64,000 nucleotides of DNA from assembly GCA_018195615.1 (NCBI GenBank), contig JAGTPG010000002.1:3476501-3540500 (forward strand), written 5' to 3'. This DNA comes from Streptomyces tuirus (GTDB taxonomy: Bacteria; Actinomycetota; Actinomycetes; Streptomycetales; Streptomycetaceae). Each line of letters begins with the position of its first letter. Position 1 is the stretch's first letter. Positions 43,730 to 53,316 of the stretch are shown here, in pieces. The notes under the pieces are model-generated. The model was not told the DNA's origin. It saw only the letters and a list, made by a program, of their open reading frames with translations, and searched no databases. A program made the translations under genes and the position numbers.

Positions 43730-46700
43730 TCAAGCGGTGAGGTCACCGCCCTGCCGGGTGAGCACGACCACTTCCTCGGACATCGTGACCACGAGTGCGT
43801 CGCCCGTCACCGCGATACTCCCCCCGGCCATGGGCAGGGTGATGGTCTCGACCGGCTCGTTCGTCTCCAGGTCCCACATCCGTACGGTGCGGTCGGAGCG
43901 GGTCGTGAAGGCGAAAGGGCGGCCGTCGACACGGGCGCAGGCCACCGCGGACACCCGGTCCGGGTGGCGGGCGAGGGTCGCGCGCCGCGTGCCGCGGGCC
44001 AGATTCCACACTTCGATCCCGTTGCCGCACAGCACCGCGTGAGGGGTGCCCGCGATGTCGGTGCAGGCCAGTGCGGTCACGCCCGCCATGTCGCATGCGA
44101 GGACCGTCTGCGCGGTGTCGTCGGTCAGGTCGCGGACGTGGACCTCCCGTTCCCTCACGCCTCCGGCGACGAGGACGTGCGGGCGTCCGTCGATGTCGGC
44201 GCACGCCAGGCCGTAGTGCTGGTGGCCCGAGCGGAACCAGACACGGATGATCCGCTCGGGCCCGGTCTCGTCGGTGAGGTCCCACACCCGCACGGTGTTG
44301 TCCGCGCTCGCGCTGATCGCGTGCGGGCGCCCGTCGACGGTGGTGCAGGCCACGGAGTGGACGGTGTTGGTGTGCCCGGTGCGCACGGAGTGCTGCACGC
44401 CCTCCGTCAGGTCCCACACGCGAACCGTCTTGTCAGGGGCTCCGCTGACGGCGTGCGGCCGCCCGTCGATCGTGGTGCAGGACAGTGCGGGTCCGCCGCC
44501 CCAGGTGGTGCCGCCATGGCCGGTGAGCACGGCGCGCACCGTCCCGGCGCGCAGGTCCCACACGCGGAGGGTGTCGTCGCGTGCCCCCGTGATCACGTGC
44601 GGGCGTCCGTCGATCGTGGCGCAGGCCGCCGCGGAGAGGGAGGCGGAGTGTCCCGGCCGGGTGATGCGGCCGTGTGTGCTCTCCGTCAGGTCCCACACGT
44701 GTGCGGTGTCGTAGCCACTGGTGACCGCGTGCGGCCGGCCGCCGACGGTGGTGCAGGCGAAGCTGCGGCTCAGGCCGGACGGGCTCTTCAGGAGGGCGCG
44801 TTGCCCGCCGTCGGTCAGGTCCCACACGCGGACTTCGCGGTACTGGTCCCCGGTCACCGCGTGCGGACGCCCGTCGATGTCCGTGCAGGCCACCGCGTAC
44901 ACATCGCTCGTGTGGCCCGTCAGCACGGCGCGTTCGGTGCCGTGGGTCAGGTTCCACACCCGCACCGTGCGGTCCGAGGCGCCGCTGACCGCGTGCGGGT
45001 GTCCGTCGATCTGGGTGCAGGCGACGGCCGTCACCGTGGAGGTGTGGCCGGCGAGGGCTGCCCGGGGGATGCCGGTGGTCAGGTCCCAGACCCACACCTT
45101 GCTGTCGAAACAGCCGACGACGGCGTGCGGCCGGCCGTCGACAGTGCAGCAGACCACTGAGGAGACGGCCCCGGAGTGGCCCGTCAGCTGAAGGCGCAGG
45201 GCTCCGGTCGTCAGGTTCCACACCCGGACCGATGCCTCTCCCGTCTGGTTGACCGTCACCGCGTGCGGGTGTCCGTCGATCACCGTGGCGGCCACCGCGA
45301 CCATGAGGCCGAGGTAGCCGGGCCTGATCCTGCGGCTCGTGCCGTCGGCCAGGTTCCACACGCGGACCGTGCCGTCGCCCTTGCCGTTGCCGAGGAGGTC
45401 CTCGGGGCTGATCGTGACGGCGTACGGGCGTCCCTCGTGGGTGTAGCAGTCGACGTCGCTGATCTCGCCCCGGTGGCCGGTGAAGGCGGCGGTCTGGGCG
45501 CCGGTGGTCAGATCCCACACCCGTACCGTGCCGTCCGAGAAGCGGTTGTCGCGGAAGTCGAGTCTGCCCCCGTCGACGGTGACGGCGTGCGGGCGTCCGT
45601 CGATGCCGACGCAGGCCACCGCCGCGGAGCCGCTGTGGCCGGTCAGGGCTGAGCGCATGGCGGGGTGCACGAGGTTGCCGGTCGCCCACAGCGGTCGCCA
45701 GGGACGTTGCCGTGCGATGTCACGGAGTCTGCCGGCGGGCTGGTTGAAGCGGGCGGCGTCGATGGCCAGGACGTCCTGCCGCTGCGTCGGGGTCGCGTCC
45801 GTGTGGGCGATGGCCGAGGCCCGGTAGATCGAGGCGGGCAGGCGTCCCGGGGAGGGCGGGGCCGTGCGCAGGGCCCGCATCAGGGACACCGGACTCGCGT
45901 GCACCAGGAAGCCGCTGTCGTCGAGGAGCCGGTCGAGAACGCCGCCCGCCGCCGCGTGGTCGGCCAGGTGGTTGCGGATGTACGGGTGGGCGGATGTCCA
46001 GTCGCGTCGGTGTGTGAGGGGGTCCTCCGGCACCTGGGCGAGCAGTGCGTCGACGATGGCCCGGTGCGCCGTGGTGCCGCCGCCGGGGGTGCGCAGGTAC
46101 TCCGCCATGGTCTCGTGGAAGAGCCGGTAGACGGAGCCACCGGGCGCTGCGGTCTCGACGAGGTAGGACCCGGCGCTCTCGTGGAGCCATTCCAGATCCT
46201 CGTGCGGGCAGCCGACGCCGGAGAGTGCCTCGGCCACCGGCGCCCACAAGGTGGACCACGGCAGGCCGGCGCCCTGGGCGTAGGCGAGGGGGCGCAGCAG
46301 ACGGACGACCTTCGCACGGTGGGGGCCGAAGCGGGCCAGATAGGCGGCGAACGCCTGGCCGGCATCGCTGGGCAGGCCTTGCTCCCAGCCGGGACGGGCG
46401 AGGTCCACCTGGACTTGACCGTGCACCAGGGCGCGGGCCGTCATACGCGCCACGAGGAAGCAGTTGCCGGCCCGGTCGGCGATGGCCCGGGCGACTGGCT
46501 CGACGGCTTCCGGGCGGCCTCGGTAGGGCGAACGGCTGTCCGGATCGTGGGCGTCCATCAGCAGGCCGCGGGCGTAGGCGGTGACGTCCGCCGCGGTGAA
46601 GTGGCCGGGCTGGTCCAGGTCGAGGACCACGGTCGCGTGGCCGAGGGCGGCGAGGAGCGGACGGCGTGTGCCGACGACCAGTCGCAGCGCCGGCAGCGTG

Positions 46701-47998
46701 CTGAGCGGCTGCAGGAGTTCACAGGCGATGCGGGTCCCCTCGAGACCGTCGCCGCTGGTTCCGGCCTCGTCCAGGGCGTCCACCACGACGGTGACCGGCT
46801 TCGTGCGCCGGCTCAGCGCCTCCAGCAGATCGTCGCGTTCCGCACCGGGCAGGCCGATCGCGCCGCCGAGAGCGGCGGTCAGGTCTTCCAGTCCGGCACG
46901 CCGGGCGTGCAACGGCACGACGGGCATGCCCGGCGGCGGGAGCGCCTCGGCCGGTGTGCGCGTACGGGCCGGGTGGTCCGGATCGGACAGCAGGAGCAGC
47001 CTGCCGAGGAGTGCGGACTTGCCCGATCCGGGACCGCCGGTGACGATCCGGGCCCGGCGGTCGTGAGGTTCGTGCAGCCAGCGGGCCAGTTCGGCCAGGG
47101 CGGACGTGCGCCCGACGAAGTGGTCCCCGTACTCGCCCAGGTGTTCCAGGCCGCGGCCACGGGGGTCGAAGTGCCCGCGCGTCCGGCCCCGCAGCCGGGC
47201 CATGGCCGCCACGTCGAGGTCATCGACCGGCAGACCGGCGATGTGCGCCGGGTTACGGAAGAACGGGGCGTGGCCGTCGCTGTCGACGGTGAACATCCGG
47301 GCGTGCTGCCTCAAGTGACGTGTCCGGAAGTGCTCGTTGATCCGCTCCGTGACCTCCCGTACTCCGACGAACTCCGGGTGCGCCCCGGCCCGGGGGCGGG
47401 CGAGAACGTCACTGAGCGCGTCCACGAAGGCGTTCTCCCGGGCCTGTTCCTTGCCGCGGGCCGAAGCCAGCAGCCAGCGTCCCGCCGCTCCCCGCTGAGT
47501 GGTGGCCAGTTCGGCGGCGAGCGTCGCCAGATCGGTCGCGCCGGCGCCCGCGTAGCAGGTGTCGACGATCACCAGCAGATGCCCGAGCGGGCTGTACATC
47601 AGCGGGCGGCACAGGTCCTCACTGGCCAGCGCACTGCTCCACAGTCCCGGTTCGGTGTCGGCGCACAGCAGGTAGTGTCGGTCCGGCGCCTTGGCACCAT
47701 GCCCGGCGAAGTACAGGACCACCACGTCACGGGGGCCCAGATCCGTGCCGGCCGCCCAGCGGTCGATCCCCCGGCGCAGAGCATCCGCCGTGGGGTTCGC
47801 CGACACCTCCGCGAGGGCCGGTTCGTACCCCATGGGTGCGAGCAGGTCACGTACGCGGGTCGCGTCCGGGAGCGCCTGCGGCAGGTCCGCGATGCCCGCG
47901 TCCCGGTACGCGCCGACACCGATGGAGACCAGGAACCTCCGCTCGGCGCCATGAGGGACGTACTCGCCGCTCGTCGCGCGCCGCAGCGACCTGACCAT
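43730..47998 (-). CDS. Caspase-like peptidase fused to a STAND-type NTPase and WD40 propellers
   Basis: A single intact 1422-residue protein. Residues 18-250 are a caspase (C14) domain: FLVSIGVGAYRDAGIADLPQ, catalytic His100 in LYFAGHGAK and Cys148 in VIVDTCYAG. Residues 290-700 are a P-loop NTPase of NACHT/STAND type: FVGRTSALAELARWL, Walker A GGPGSGKS (321-328), Walker B VVVDALDEA (404-412), then helical repeats. Residues 781-1422 hold about 14 WD40 blades. This architecture is typical of bacterial cell-suicide and anti-phage sensors: WD40 recognises a trigger, the NTPase oligomerises, and the caspase cuts. The trigger and targets are unknown. It stands alone, convergent with the sugar operon. 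Confidence 0.9.
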   Translation of the reverse strand: MVRSLRRATSGEYVPHGAERRFLVSIGVGAYRDAGIADLPQALPDATRVRDLLAPMGYEPALAEVSANPTADALRRGIDRWAAGTDLGPRDVVVLYFAGHGAKAPDRHYLLCADTEPGLWSSALASEDLCRPLMYSPLGHLLVIVDTCYAGAGATDLATLAAELATTQRGAAGRWLLASARGKEQARENAFVDALSDVLARPRAGAHPEFVGVREVTERINEHFRTRHLRQHARMFTVDSDGHAPFFRNPAHIAGLPVDDLDVAAMARLRGRTRGHFDPRGRGLEHLGEYGDHFVGRTSALAELARWLHEPHDRRARIVTGGPGSGKSALLGRLLLLSDPDHPARTRTPAEALPPPGMPVVPLHARRAGLEDLTAALGGAIGLPGAERDDLLEALSRRTKPVTVVVDALDEAGTSGDGLEGTRIACELLQPLSTLPALRLVVGTRRPLLAALGHATVVLDLDQPGHFTAADVTAYARGLLMDAHDPDSRSPYRGRPEAVEPVARAIADRAGNCFLVARMTARALVHGQVQVDLARPGWEQGLPSDAGQAFAAYLARFGPHRAKVVRLLRPLAYAQGAGLPWSTLWAPVAEALSGVGCPHEDLEWLHESAGSYLVETAAPGGSVYRLFHETMAEYLRTPGGGTTAHRAIVDALLAQVPEDPLTHRRDWTSAHPYIRNHLADHAAAGGVLDRLLDDSGFLVHASPVSLMRALRTAPPSPGRLPASIYRASAIAHTDATPTQRQDVLAIDAARFNQPAGRLRDIARQRPWRPLWATGNLVHPAMRSALTGHSGSAAVACVGIDGRPHAVTVDGGRLDFRDNRFSDGTVRVWDLTTGAQTAAFTGHRGEISDVDCYTHEGRPYAVTISPEDLLGNGKGDGTVRVWNLADGTSRRIRPGYLGLMVAVAATVIDGHPHAVTVNQTGEASVRVWNLTTGALRLQLTGHSGAVSSVVCCTVDGRPHAVVGCFDSKVWVWDLTTGIPRAALAGHTSTVTAVACTQIDGHPHAVSGASDRTVRVWNLTHGTERAVLTGHTSDVYAVACTDIDGRPHAVTGDQYREVRVWDLTDGGQRALLKSPSGLSRSFACTTVGGRPHAVTSGYDTAHVWDLTESTHGRITRPGHSASLSAAACATIDGRPHVITGARDDTLRVWDLRAGTVRAVLTGHGGTTWGGGPALSCTTIDGRPHAVSGAPDKTVRVWDLTEGVQHSVRTGHTNTVHSVACTTVDGRPHAISASADNTVRVWDLTDETGPERIIRVWFRSGHQHYGLACADIDGRPHVLVAGGVREREVHVRDLTDDTAQTVLACDMAGVTALACTDIAGTPHAVLCGNGIEVWNLARGTRRATLARHPDRVSAVACARVDGRPFAFTTRSDRTVRMWDLETNEPVETITLPMAGGSIAVTGDALVVTMSEEVVVLTRQGGDLTA

Positions 47999-48506
47999 GT
48001 GCCTGTTCCTCTGCTGTCGCCCTGACGAGGGCCGTGGACTCCTGCGACGACGCGTCGCCCGGAGTCAGAGCGTATGCGGTCTGACGGGTGCTCACCGGGG
48101 TTCTGGGACTTCGTCATGGAGACCCGTGCGGGCGCCGGAGCTGTGGCCGAGAGGCCCGGCTCATAGGTCCCCTCGCCCTCTGCCGCCCCCGGCGTACCGA
48201 CTTGCGAGAATCCGTACCCCGCCGGGAACCCGGCCCGGACTCCGGTCGTCCAATCCGAGGCCGCCGGAGAGTCACCTCGGTGCGGTGTCGGCCCTCGCTG
48301 CTGGCTGCGATCGCTGACCACCCTCTCCGCCGTACCGCGGCCGGCGGCACCGCCGCCATCGGCGCGCCCCCCTCCAACCGCGCCGGTGGCGGCCCTTGTG
48401 CGGTTAGTGTGCATTCCCTTGACTGGCAGAAACTTCCCGGTTATTGGTGACCCTCTGGAAGTTTCCTTCAGCGGATCCGAGCGGATCACCTCCGGAAGGA
48501 GCGCAC
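47999..48506. other. Divergent intergenic region between caspase gene and GH3 gene
   Basis: About 500 bp without a gene I can support; the open frames in it have random composition. The GH3 side contains a TTGACT hexamer (48418-48423) and the inverted repeat described separately. Near the caspase start no clear promoter or operator stands out. Confidence 0.5.
48429..48465 (+). promoter_or_regulatory. Inverted repeat in the GH3 promoter region
   Basis: GAAACTTCC (48429-48437) and GGAAGTTTC (48457-48465) are exact complements 19 bp apart. A possible -35 box TTGACT lies just before. The ribosome binding site GGAAGGA follows 28 bp later. It could be an operator for a glycan-responsive regulator or form an mRNA hairpin. 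Confidence 0.45.
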
Positions 48507-50348
48507 GTGCACGACACCGGCACGGGAAGCACGGGAAGCACCGCACAGCCCTCCAGACGCACCGTCCTCGCCGCCACGGCCGGTGTCACCACCGCCCTCG
48601 CGGCGTCGTCCGGCCTCGCGCACGCCGCCGCCGCGGCCCCGGACGACGGCAAACTGCGCGCCCTCATCGCCCGTATGACGCTGGAGGAGAAGGTCGGCCA
48701 GCTCTTCGTGATGCGGGTCTACGGCCACTCCGCCACCGCCCCCGACCAGGCCGACATCGACGCCAACCTCACGGAGATCGGGGTCCGTACGGCCGCCGAA
48801 CTGGTCGCGAAGTACCGGGTGGGCGGCATCATCTACTTCGCCTGGGCGCACAACACCCGCGAGCCGCACCAGATCGCGGATCTGTCCAACGGCATCCAGA
48901 AGGCCTCCCTGGACCTGCCGCGCGGGCTGCCGGTGCTCATCTCCACCGACCAGGAGCACGGCATCGTGGCCCGGGTGGGCAAGCCGGCGACGCTCTTCCC
49001 GGGCGCCATGGCCGTCGGCGCGGGCGGGTCGCGGTCCGACGCGCGCACCCTCGGCCGGATCGCGGGCGCCGAGTTGCGGGCGATGGGGATCCGGCAGGAC
49101 TACTCCCCCGTGGCCGACGTGAACGTCAACCCGGCCAACCCGGTCATCGGCGTACGGTCCTTCGGTGCCGACCCGCGTGCCGTGGCCGCCCTGGTGGCCG
49201 CCGAGGTCGCCGGGTACCAGGGCTCCGGGGTCGCCGCGACCGCCAAGCACTTCCCGGGGCACGGGGACACCAACGTCGACAGCCACACCGGCTTCCCCAC
49301 CATCACGCACAGCCGGGAGCTGTGGGAGAAACTCGACGCGCCGCCGTTCCGGGCCGCGATCGCCGCCGGCATCGACTCGATCATGACGGCCCATCTGATG
49401 GTCCCGACCCTGGACGACTCCGGCGACCCGGCCACCCTCTCCCGCCCCATCCTCACCGGCATCCTGCGCGAGAAGCTCGGCTACGACGGGGTCGTGGTCA
49501 CCGACTCCCTCGGCATGGAGGGGGTGCGCACCAAGTACGGCGACGACCGGGTTCCGGTGCTCGCGCTGAAGGCGGGCGTGGACCAGCTGCTCAACCCGCC
49601 GGACCTGGACCTCGCCTGGAACGCGGTCCGCACGGCCGTACGGAACGGGGAGCTCACCGAGGCACGGCTCGATGAATCGATCCTGCGGATCCTGCGGCTG
49701 AAGACGAAGCTCGGCCTGTTCCGCGCGCCGTACGTCGGTCGGGGCGGAGTCGACCGGACCGTCGGCGTCCGGGCACATCTGAGGGCGGCCGACCGGATCG
49801 CCGAGCGGACCACCACCCTGCTCGTCAACAAGGGGCGGCTGCTGCCGCTGTCCAGGCGCCGGTATCCCAAGGTGCTCGTGGTCGGCGCCGATCCGGCCTC
49901 CCCGTCGGGGACGACCGGGCCGCCCACCGGTGTGCTCGCCGCCGCGCTGACGGAACTCGGCTTCGCCGCCACCGCCCTGTCGACCGGCACCGCGCCTTCC
50001 GCGGCGACCGTCGCCCGGGCGGTCGCGGCGGCACGGGACGCGGACGCGGTGGTGGCCGCGACGTACAACGTGACGGCGGGCAGCGGCCAGAGGACGCTGG
50101 TGGAGCAGCTGGTGGCGACCGGACGGCCGGTCGTGGCGGTCGCGATCCGCAATCCGTACGACGCGGCCCAGCTGCCCTCCGTGCCGGCCTGCCTGGCCGC
50201 CTACTCCTGGACCGATGTCGAACTGGAGGCCGCCGCACGGGTGATCGCGGGGCGGGTGAAGCCGCGCGGGAAACTGCCGGTGGCGGTGCAGCGGGCGGAT
50301 GATCCGGAGCAGGTGCTGTACCCGATCGGGCACGGCCTGTCGTACTAG
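48507..50348 (+). CDS. Secreted GH3 beta-N-acetylhexosaminidase (NagZ-like)
   Basis: A 613-residue glycoside hydrolase family 3 enzyme exported by a Tat signal (SRRTVLAATAG after VHDTGTGSTGST). The NagZ-type acid/base His-Asp loop is KHFPGHGDTNVDSHTGFP, and the nucleophile aspartate lies in VVVTDSLGMEGVR. The C-terminal domain (LLVNKGRLLPLSRRRYPKVL, SWTDVELEAAARVIAG, YPIGHGLSY) is of the two-domain type. It releases terminal N-acetylglucosamine from chitin- or peptidoglycan-derived sugars outside the cell. Start GTG follows GGAAGGA. The frame is intact. Confidence 0.9.
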   Translation: MHDTGTGSTGSTAQPSRRTVLAATAGVTTALAASSGLAHAAAAAPDDGKLRALIARMTLEEKVGQLFVMRVYGHSATAPDQADIDANLTEIGVRTAAELVAKYRVGGIIYFAWAHNTREPHQIADLSNGIQKASLDLPRGLPVLISTDQEHGIVARVGKPATLFPGAMAVGAGGSRSDARTLGRIAGAELRAMGIRQDYSPVADVNVNPANPVIGVRSFGADPRAVAALVAAEVAGYQGSGVAATAKHFPGHGDTNVDSHTGFPTITHSRELWEKLDAPPFRAAIAAGIDSIMTAHLMVPTLDDSGDPATLSRPILTGILREKLGYDGVVVTDSLGMEGVRTKYGDDRVPVLALKAGVDQLLNPPDLDLAWNAVRTAVRNGELTEARLDESILRILRLKTKLGLFRAPYVGRGGVDRTVGVRAHLRAADRIAERTTTLLVNKGRLLPLSRRRYPKVLVVGADPASPSGTTGPPTGVLAAALTELGFAATALSTGTAPSAATVARAVAAARDADAVVAATYNVTAGSGQRTLVEQLVATGRPVVAVAIRNPYDAAQLPSVPACLAAYSWTDVELEAAARVIAGRVKPRGKLPVAVQRADDPEQVLYPIGHGLSY

Positions 50349-50480
50349 ACGTACGCCATGTACCGGGCGCACCACCCCCAACGTGCGCAAACCGTCCCAT
50401 GTGCCTGGCGTGCGCCCGCTGCCGCGGGTCACGCTGGGCCCGGGCCCCTTCCAGGGCACTCGGGGGACGGCGGGACGGCG

Positions 50481-51140
50481 ATGTGCGAGAGAAGTTCGGC
50501 GGGGGCGGTGAGCGGGCTGCTGGTGCTGCTCGGTGCGCTGCTGACCGGGTGCCAGAGCCCGTCGGCGGGCGTCGCGGAGGACGGCCGGCTGGGCGGGTCC
50601 GCGACGGGGACGACGGCCGCCGCCGTCTCGCCGACGGCGACCCGGCCGTCCGGGTACGGGGCGGTGTTCCTCGCGGTGAAGGAGTGCAGTTCGTTCGGTA
50701 CGACGAGCTTCACCGAGGTGCCGTGCGGCGGCGAGCGGGCAGCGGCCCGGGTCGTGGCCCGGCACGACGGCGCCGTGCGGGACGGGCCGCGCTGCCCGGC
50801 GACCACGGACTTCGTGCTGCACATCAGCGAGCAGCGGCCCGCGTCCGACGAGGACGGCGACGGGGCGGTGCCGCGGGGCTACGCCTGTATGCGCAACCTC
50901 CAGCCGCCGCACCCCGGGGATCCGGGCGGCGGAGGCGGTCCCCGCACCATCGTCGGCGACTGCGTCTACGGCTCCGGCGACGGGCAGGTCCGCGAGACCG
51001 CGTGCGACGGGACGGGCGAACAGGACCCGGAGTACAAGGTGACCCGGGCCGTGGAGAAGCGGGCCGGCTGCCCCGCCTCGACGGCCCTGTACGTCCGGCT
51101 CGGCGGGGACCGCCCGGTGGGGTGCGCCCGGCCGCTGTGA
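50481..51140 (+). CDS. Lipoprotein of unknown function
   Basis: A 219-residue lipoprotein. The signal AVSGLLVLLGALLTGCQSPS contains the lipobox LTGC, so Cys is lipidated and the protein sits on the outer face of the membrane. The mature part has eight or so cysteines spaced as if in disulfides (KECSSFGT, EVPCGGER, RCPATTD, YACMRNLQ, GDCVYGSG, ETACDGTG, AGCPASTA, VGCARPL). Similar cysteine-rich lipoproteins occur in other Streptomyces without known function. The ATG at 50481 (MCERSSAG) is the only start that gives a normal signal peptide. Confidence 0.75.
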   Translation: MCERSSAGAVSGLLVLLGALLTGCQSPSAGVAEDGRLGGSATGTTAAAVSPTATRPSGYGAVFLAVKECSSFGTTSFTEVPCGGERAAARVVARHDGAVRDGPRCPATTDFVLHISEQRPASDEDGDGAVPRGYACMRNLQPPHPGDPGGGGGPRTIVGDCVYGSGDGQVRETACDGTGEQDPEYKVTRAVEKRAGCPASTALYVRLGGDRPVGCARPL

Positions 51141-51165
51141 GCGACGGCCGGGCGCGGGCGGGGCG

Positions 51166-52602
51166 TTACGGACGCAGCGTCATCTCACGCTGCACGTCCC
51201 GCTTGTCGAGCTTGGCGTCGAACTTCGCCAGCGGCTTCGCCGCCTGCGGATCGGCCTGCACCGCGCCGGAGGCGACACCGGCCCACTCGAGGACGCGGGC
51301 GGTGGCGAGCGCCTTCTCCTCGGGCACGAGTCCCGCGACGTTGGCGCCGTGGTTCATACCGGGAGCGGTCAGGACGTAGGAGTCCTTCGCGCCCCGGCCG
51401 AGGCGGAACGGCTCGGCGCCCCACGGGTCGTTCTGGCCGTAGACGAACAGCATGTGGCGGGCGTTGTGCCGGACCCAGGTGTCGACGTCCCGCATGGCCG
51501 ACGGCTGGAACTTCATGGGGATGTCACGCGGGACGAAGTTCCGGGGCGGCTGGTAGCCGTATCGGATGTACTTCTTCTCGATGTGCGGGAAGTGGATGGT
51601 CGGCGCGCCGAGCTGGGTGCCGGCCTGGTAGTAGTACGGCGTGTAGGGCGTCAGGCCCTGGTCGGCGTAGAAGGTGAAGCCGGAGATGGTGTCGATGGAG
51701 TTCCAGATCTCGTCGTCCGTGGCCTTCTTCGCGTCGGCCGGGATCTGGTCGCAGTCCTGCAGCAGGCTGTACTGCCAGAAGCCCCACACGTAGTCGAGGA
51801 CGACCGCCTCGTACGCCCGGTCCAGGCTGCCGATGGTCTTGAAGGTGAGGCCGTTCTCCTCGGCGTAGGCCGCGTACTTCTTCTCCAGCGGCTCGCGGCG
51901 CACCAGTGCCTCGCGCTGCACGGCGTTCAGCCGGTCGCGGCACTCCTGGGTGCCGACCCGCGCGAAGAAGCGGTCGTAGGCCGAGTCCTCCTTGTTGACG
52001 ACGTCGTTGGGGGCGACGTAGGCGACGACGCCGTCCATGTCGCGCGGGTAGAAGCGCTCGTAGTAGGTGGCGGTCATGCCGCCCTTCGAACCGCCCGTGG
52101 AGATCCAGTTCTTGCCGTAGACGCTCTTCAGGGCCTTGAAGACGCGGTGCTGGTCGCTGGCGGCCTGCCAGATGTCCAGCTTGGACCAGTCGGCCGGCTG
52201 GGGCCGGGACGGGGTGAAGAAGCGGTACTCCAGGGAGACCTGGTTGCCGTCCACGATCCGGGTCGGCTCGCTGCGGCTCGGGTTGGTGTTGAGGCCGTAG
52301 CCGCTGGTGAAGAAGACCGTCGGGCGGTTCACGTCCTTGTGCAGCACGCTGATGCGCTGCTGGAACGTGCCCTTGGACGGCCTGCGGTGGTCGACCGGCT
52401 GGGTGTAGTTCAGGACGAAGAAGCGGTAACCCGCGTACGGCTTCTCCTCGATCAGGCTCATGCCCGGTATGGACAGCAGCCTCTCCTTGATGTCAGCGGT
52501 GCCGGCCTCCGGCTCGGCGGCGGTGGCCGCTCCGGCCGTGCTCAACGTGCCTATGAGCACCGTGAGCGCCAGCAGCCATCTGAGCGCCTTGCGCATGCGC
52601 AC
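51166..52602 (-). CDS. Secreted prolyl tri/tetrapeptidyl aminopeptidase (peptidase family S37)
   Basis: A 478-residue exported serine peptidase. The signal peptide is MRMRKALRWLLALTVLIGTL followed by STAGAATAAEP. The nucleophile motif is STGGSKGGMTATYYERFYP, identical in form to Streptomyces PS-10 and the S. mobaraensis tripeptidyl aminopeptidase. The acid is in FVYGQNDPWGAEPF and the histidine in APGMNHGANVAG. These enzymes remove N-terminal tri- or tetrapeptides from secreted precursors and peptides. The frame is intact and the length normal. It is convergent with the lipoprotein gene. Confidence 0.93.
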   Translation of the reverse strand: MRMRKALRWLLALTVLIGTLSTAGAATAAEPEAGTADIKERLLSIPGMSLIEEKPYAGYRFFVLNYTQPVDHRRPSKGTFQQRISVLHKDVNRPTVFFTSGYGLNTNPSRSEPTRIVDGNQVSLEYRFFTPSRPQPADWSKLDIWQAASDQHRVFKALKSVYGKNWISTGGSKGGMTATYYERFYPRDMDGVVAYVAPNDVVNKEDSAYDRFFARVGTQECRDRLNAVQREALVRREPLEKKYAAYAEENGLTFKTIGSLDRAYEAVVLDYVWGFWQYSLLQDCDQIPADAKKATDDEIWNSIDTISGFTFYADQGLTPYTPYYYQAGTQLGAPTIHFPHIEKKYIRYGYQPPRNFVPRDIPMKFQPSAMRDVDTWVRHNARHMLFVYGQNDPWGAEPFRLGRGAKDSYVLTAPGMNHGANVAGLVPEEKALATARVLEWAGVASGAVQADPQAAKPLAKFDAKLDKRDVQREMTLRP

Positions 52603-52714
52603 TCCCCTGTGAGACAGATGTGCGCCGGAAGCTAGCGGACCAACTCACCTGTGCACCAGGGGACATAGGGAAAACCCTGTGCGCGGGGGCGGCGCCGGAA
52701 GAGGTGTGCGGGAT

Positions 52715-53107
52715 TCAGCAGAGGATCCAGCCGGAGCTGAACTTCCCCGCCCCCACCCGGCCCTTGAGCCAGACGCAGCGGCGCCCGGCGTGCACGGTCA
52801 CCGGGCCGGCCAGGTAGGCGTACGTGCCCGCGTCGACGACCGGCCGGTTGCCCCGGGCCTGCACGCTCACCGACATCTTCCGCTTCACGCCGGGCTTCTT
52901 GGTGAGGGTCACGGCGCACACATAGCCGCCGCGCTTGTAGACGAGCACGGTTCCGGTGGAGAACGGCAGGGCGCGGACCTTGCGGCCCGGGCAGGGCGCG
53001 GAAGCGGCTGCCTGTGCCTCATCCGGTACGGCGACCGCGAGCAGCCCGGAGGCGGTCAGTACGGCCAGGCCGAGCGCGAGCCGCCGGCGTATCGGTCCAC
53101 TGTCCAC
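52715..53107 (-). CDS. Small secreted protein of unknown function
   Basis: A 130-residue protein from GTG (VDSGPIRRRLALGLAVLTAS), with a Sec signal ending EAQAAASA. A longer frame from 53137 would place extra charged residues before the signal, and AAGGG lies eight bases before the GTG. The mature part has four cysteines (APCPGRK, GYVCAVTL, RRCVWLKG, GWILC at the very end), probably two disulfides, and a basic surface. The WILC end and the VWLKGRVGAGK stretch are distinctive, but I recognise no family. Confidence 0.7.
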   Translation of the reverse strand: MDSGPIRRRLALGLAVLTASGLLAVAVPDEAQAAASAPCPGRKVRALPFSTGTVLVYKRGGYVCAVTLTKKPGVKRKMSVSVQARGNRPVVDAGTYAYLAGPVTVHAGRRCVWLKGRVGAGKFSSGWILC

Positions 53108-53316
53108 GGTTGCGCCCTTCCCGTATCTCCACTGCACCCATCGCCGTACTGCTGTACGGACGCAAGACGTAGGGCCGACGGTTGCACGGCACGATCACTC
53201 CCTCCGAACCAGGAGTGATCTGAATCACATTCTGCTGGGAGTGTCGTTCCCGGGCGCTCCTTCGGCTTCGTACTGGGTGACGGCGGATCCGCACCCTCCG
53301 TACGACTGCTGACAGG

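Noticed and set aside
45665..48025. A 786-codon rightward open frame opposite the caspase-NTPase part
   Set aside because: Antisense shadow of a gene with catalytic motifs; composition is dominated by Gly, Arg and Val without any fold signature.
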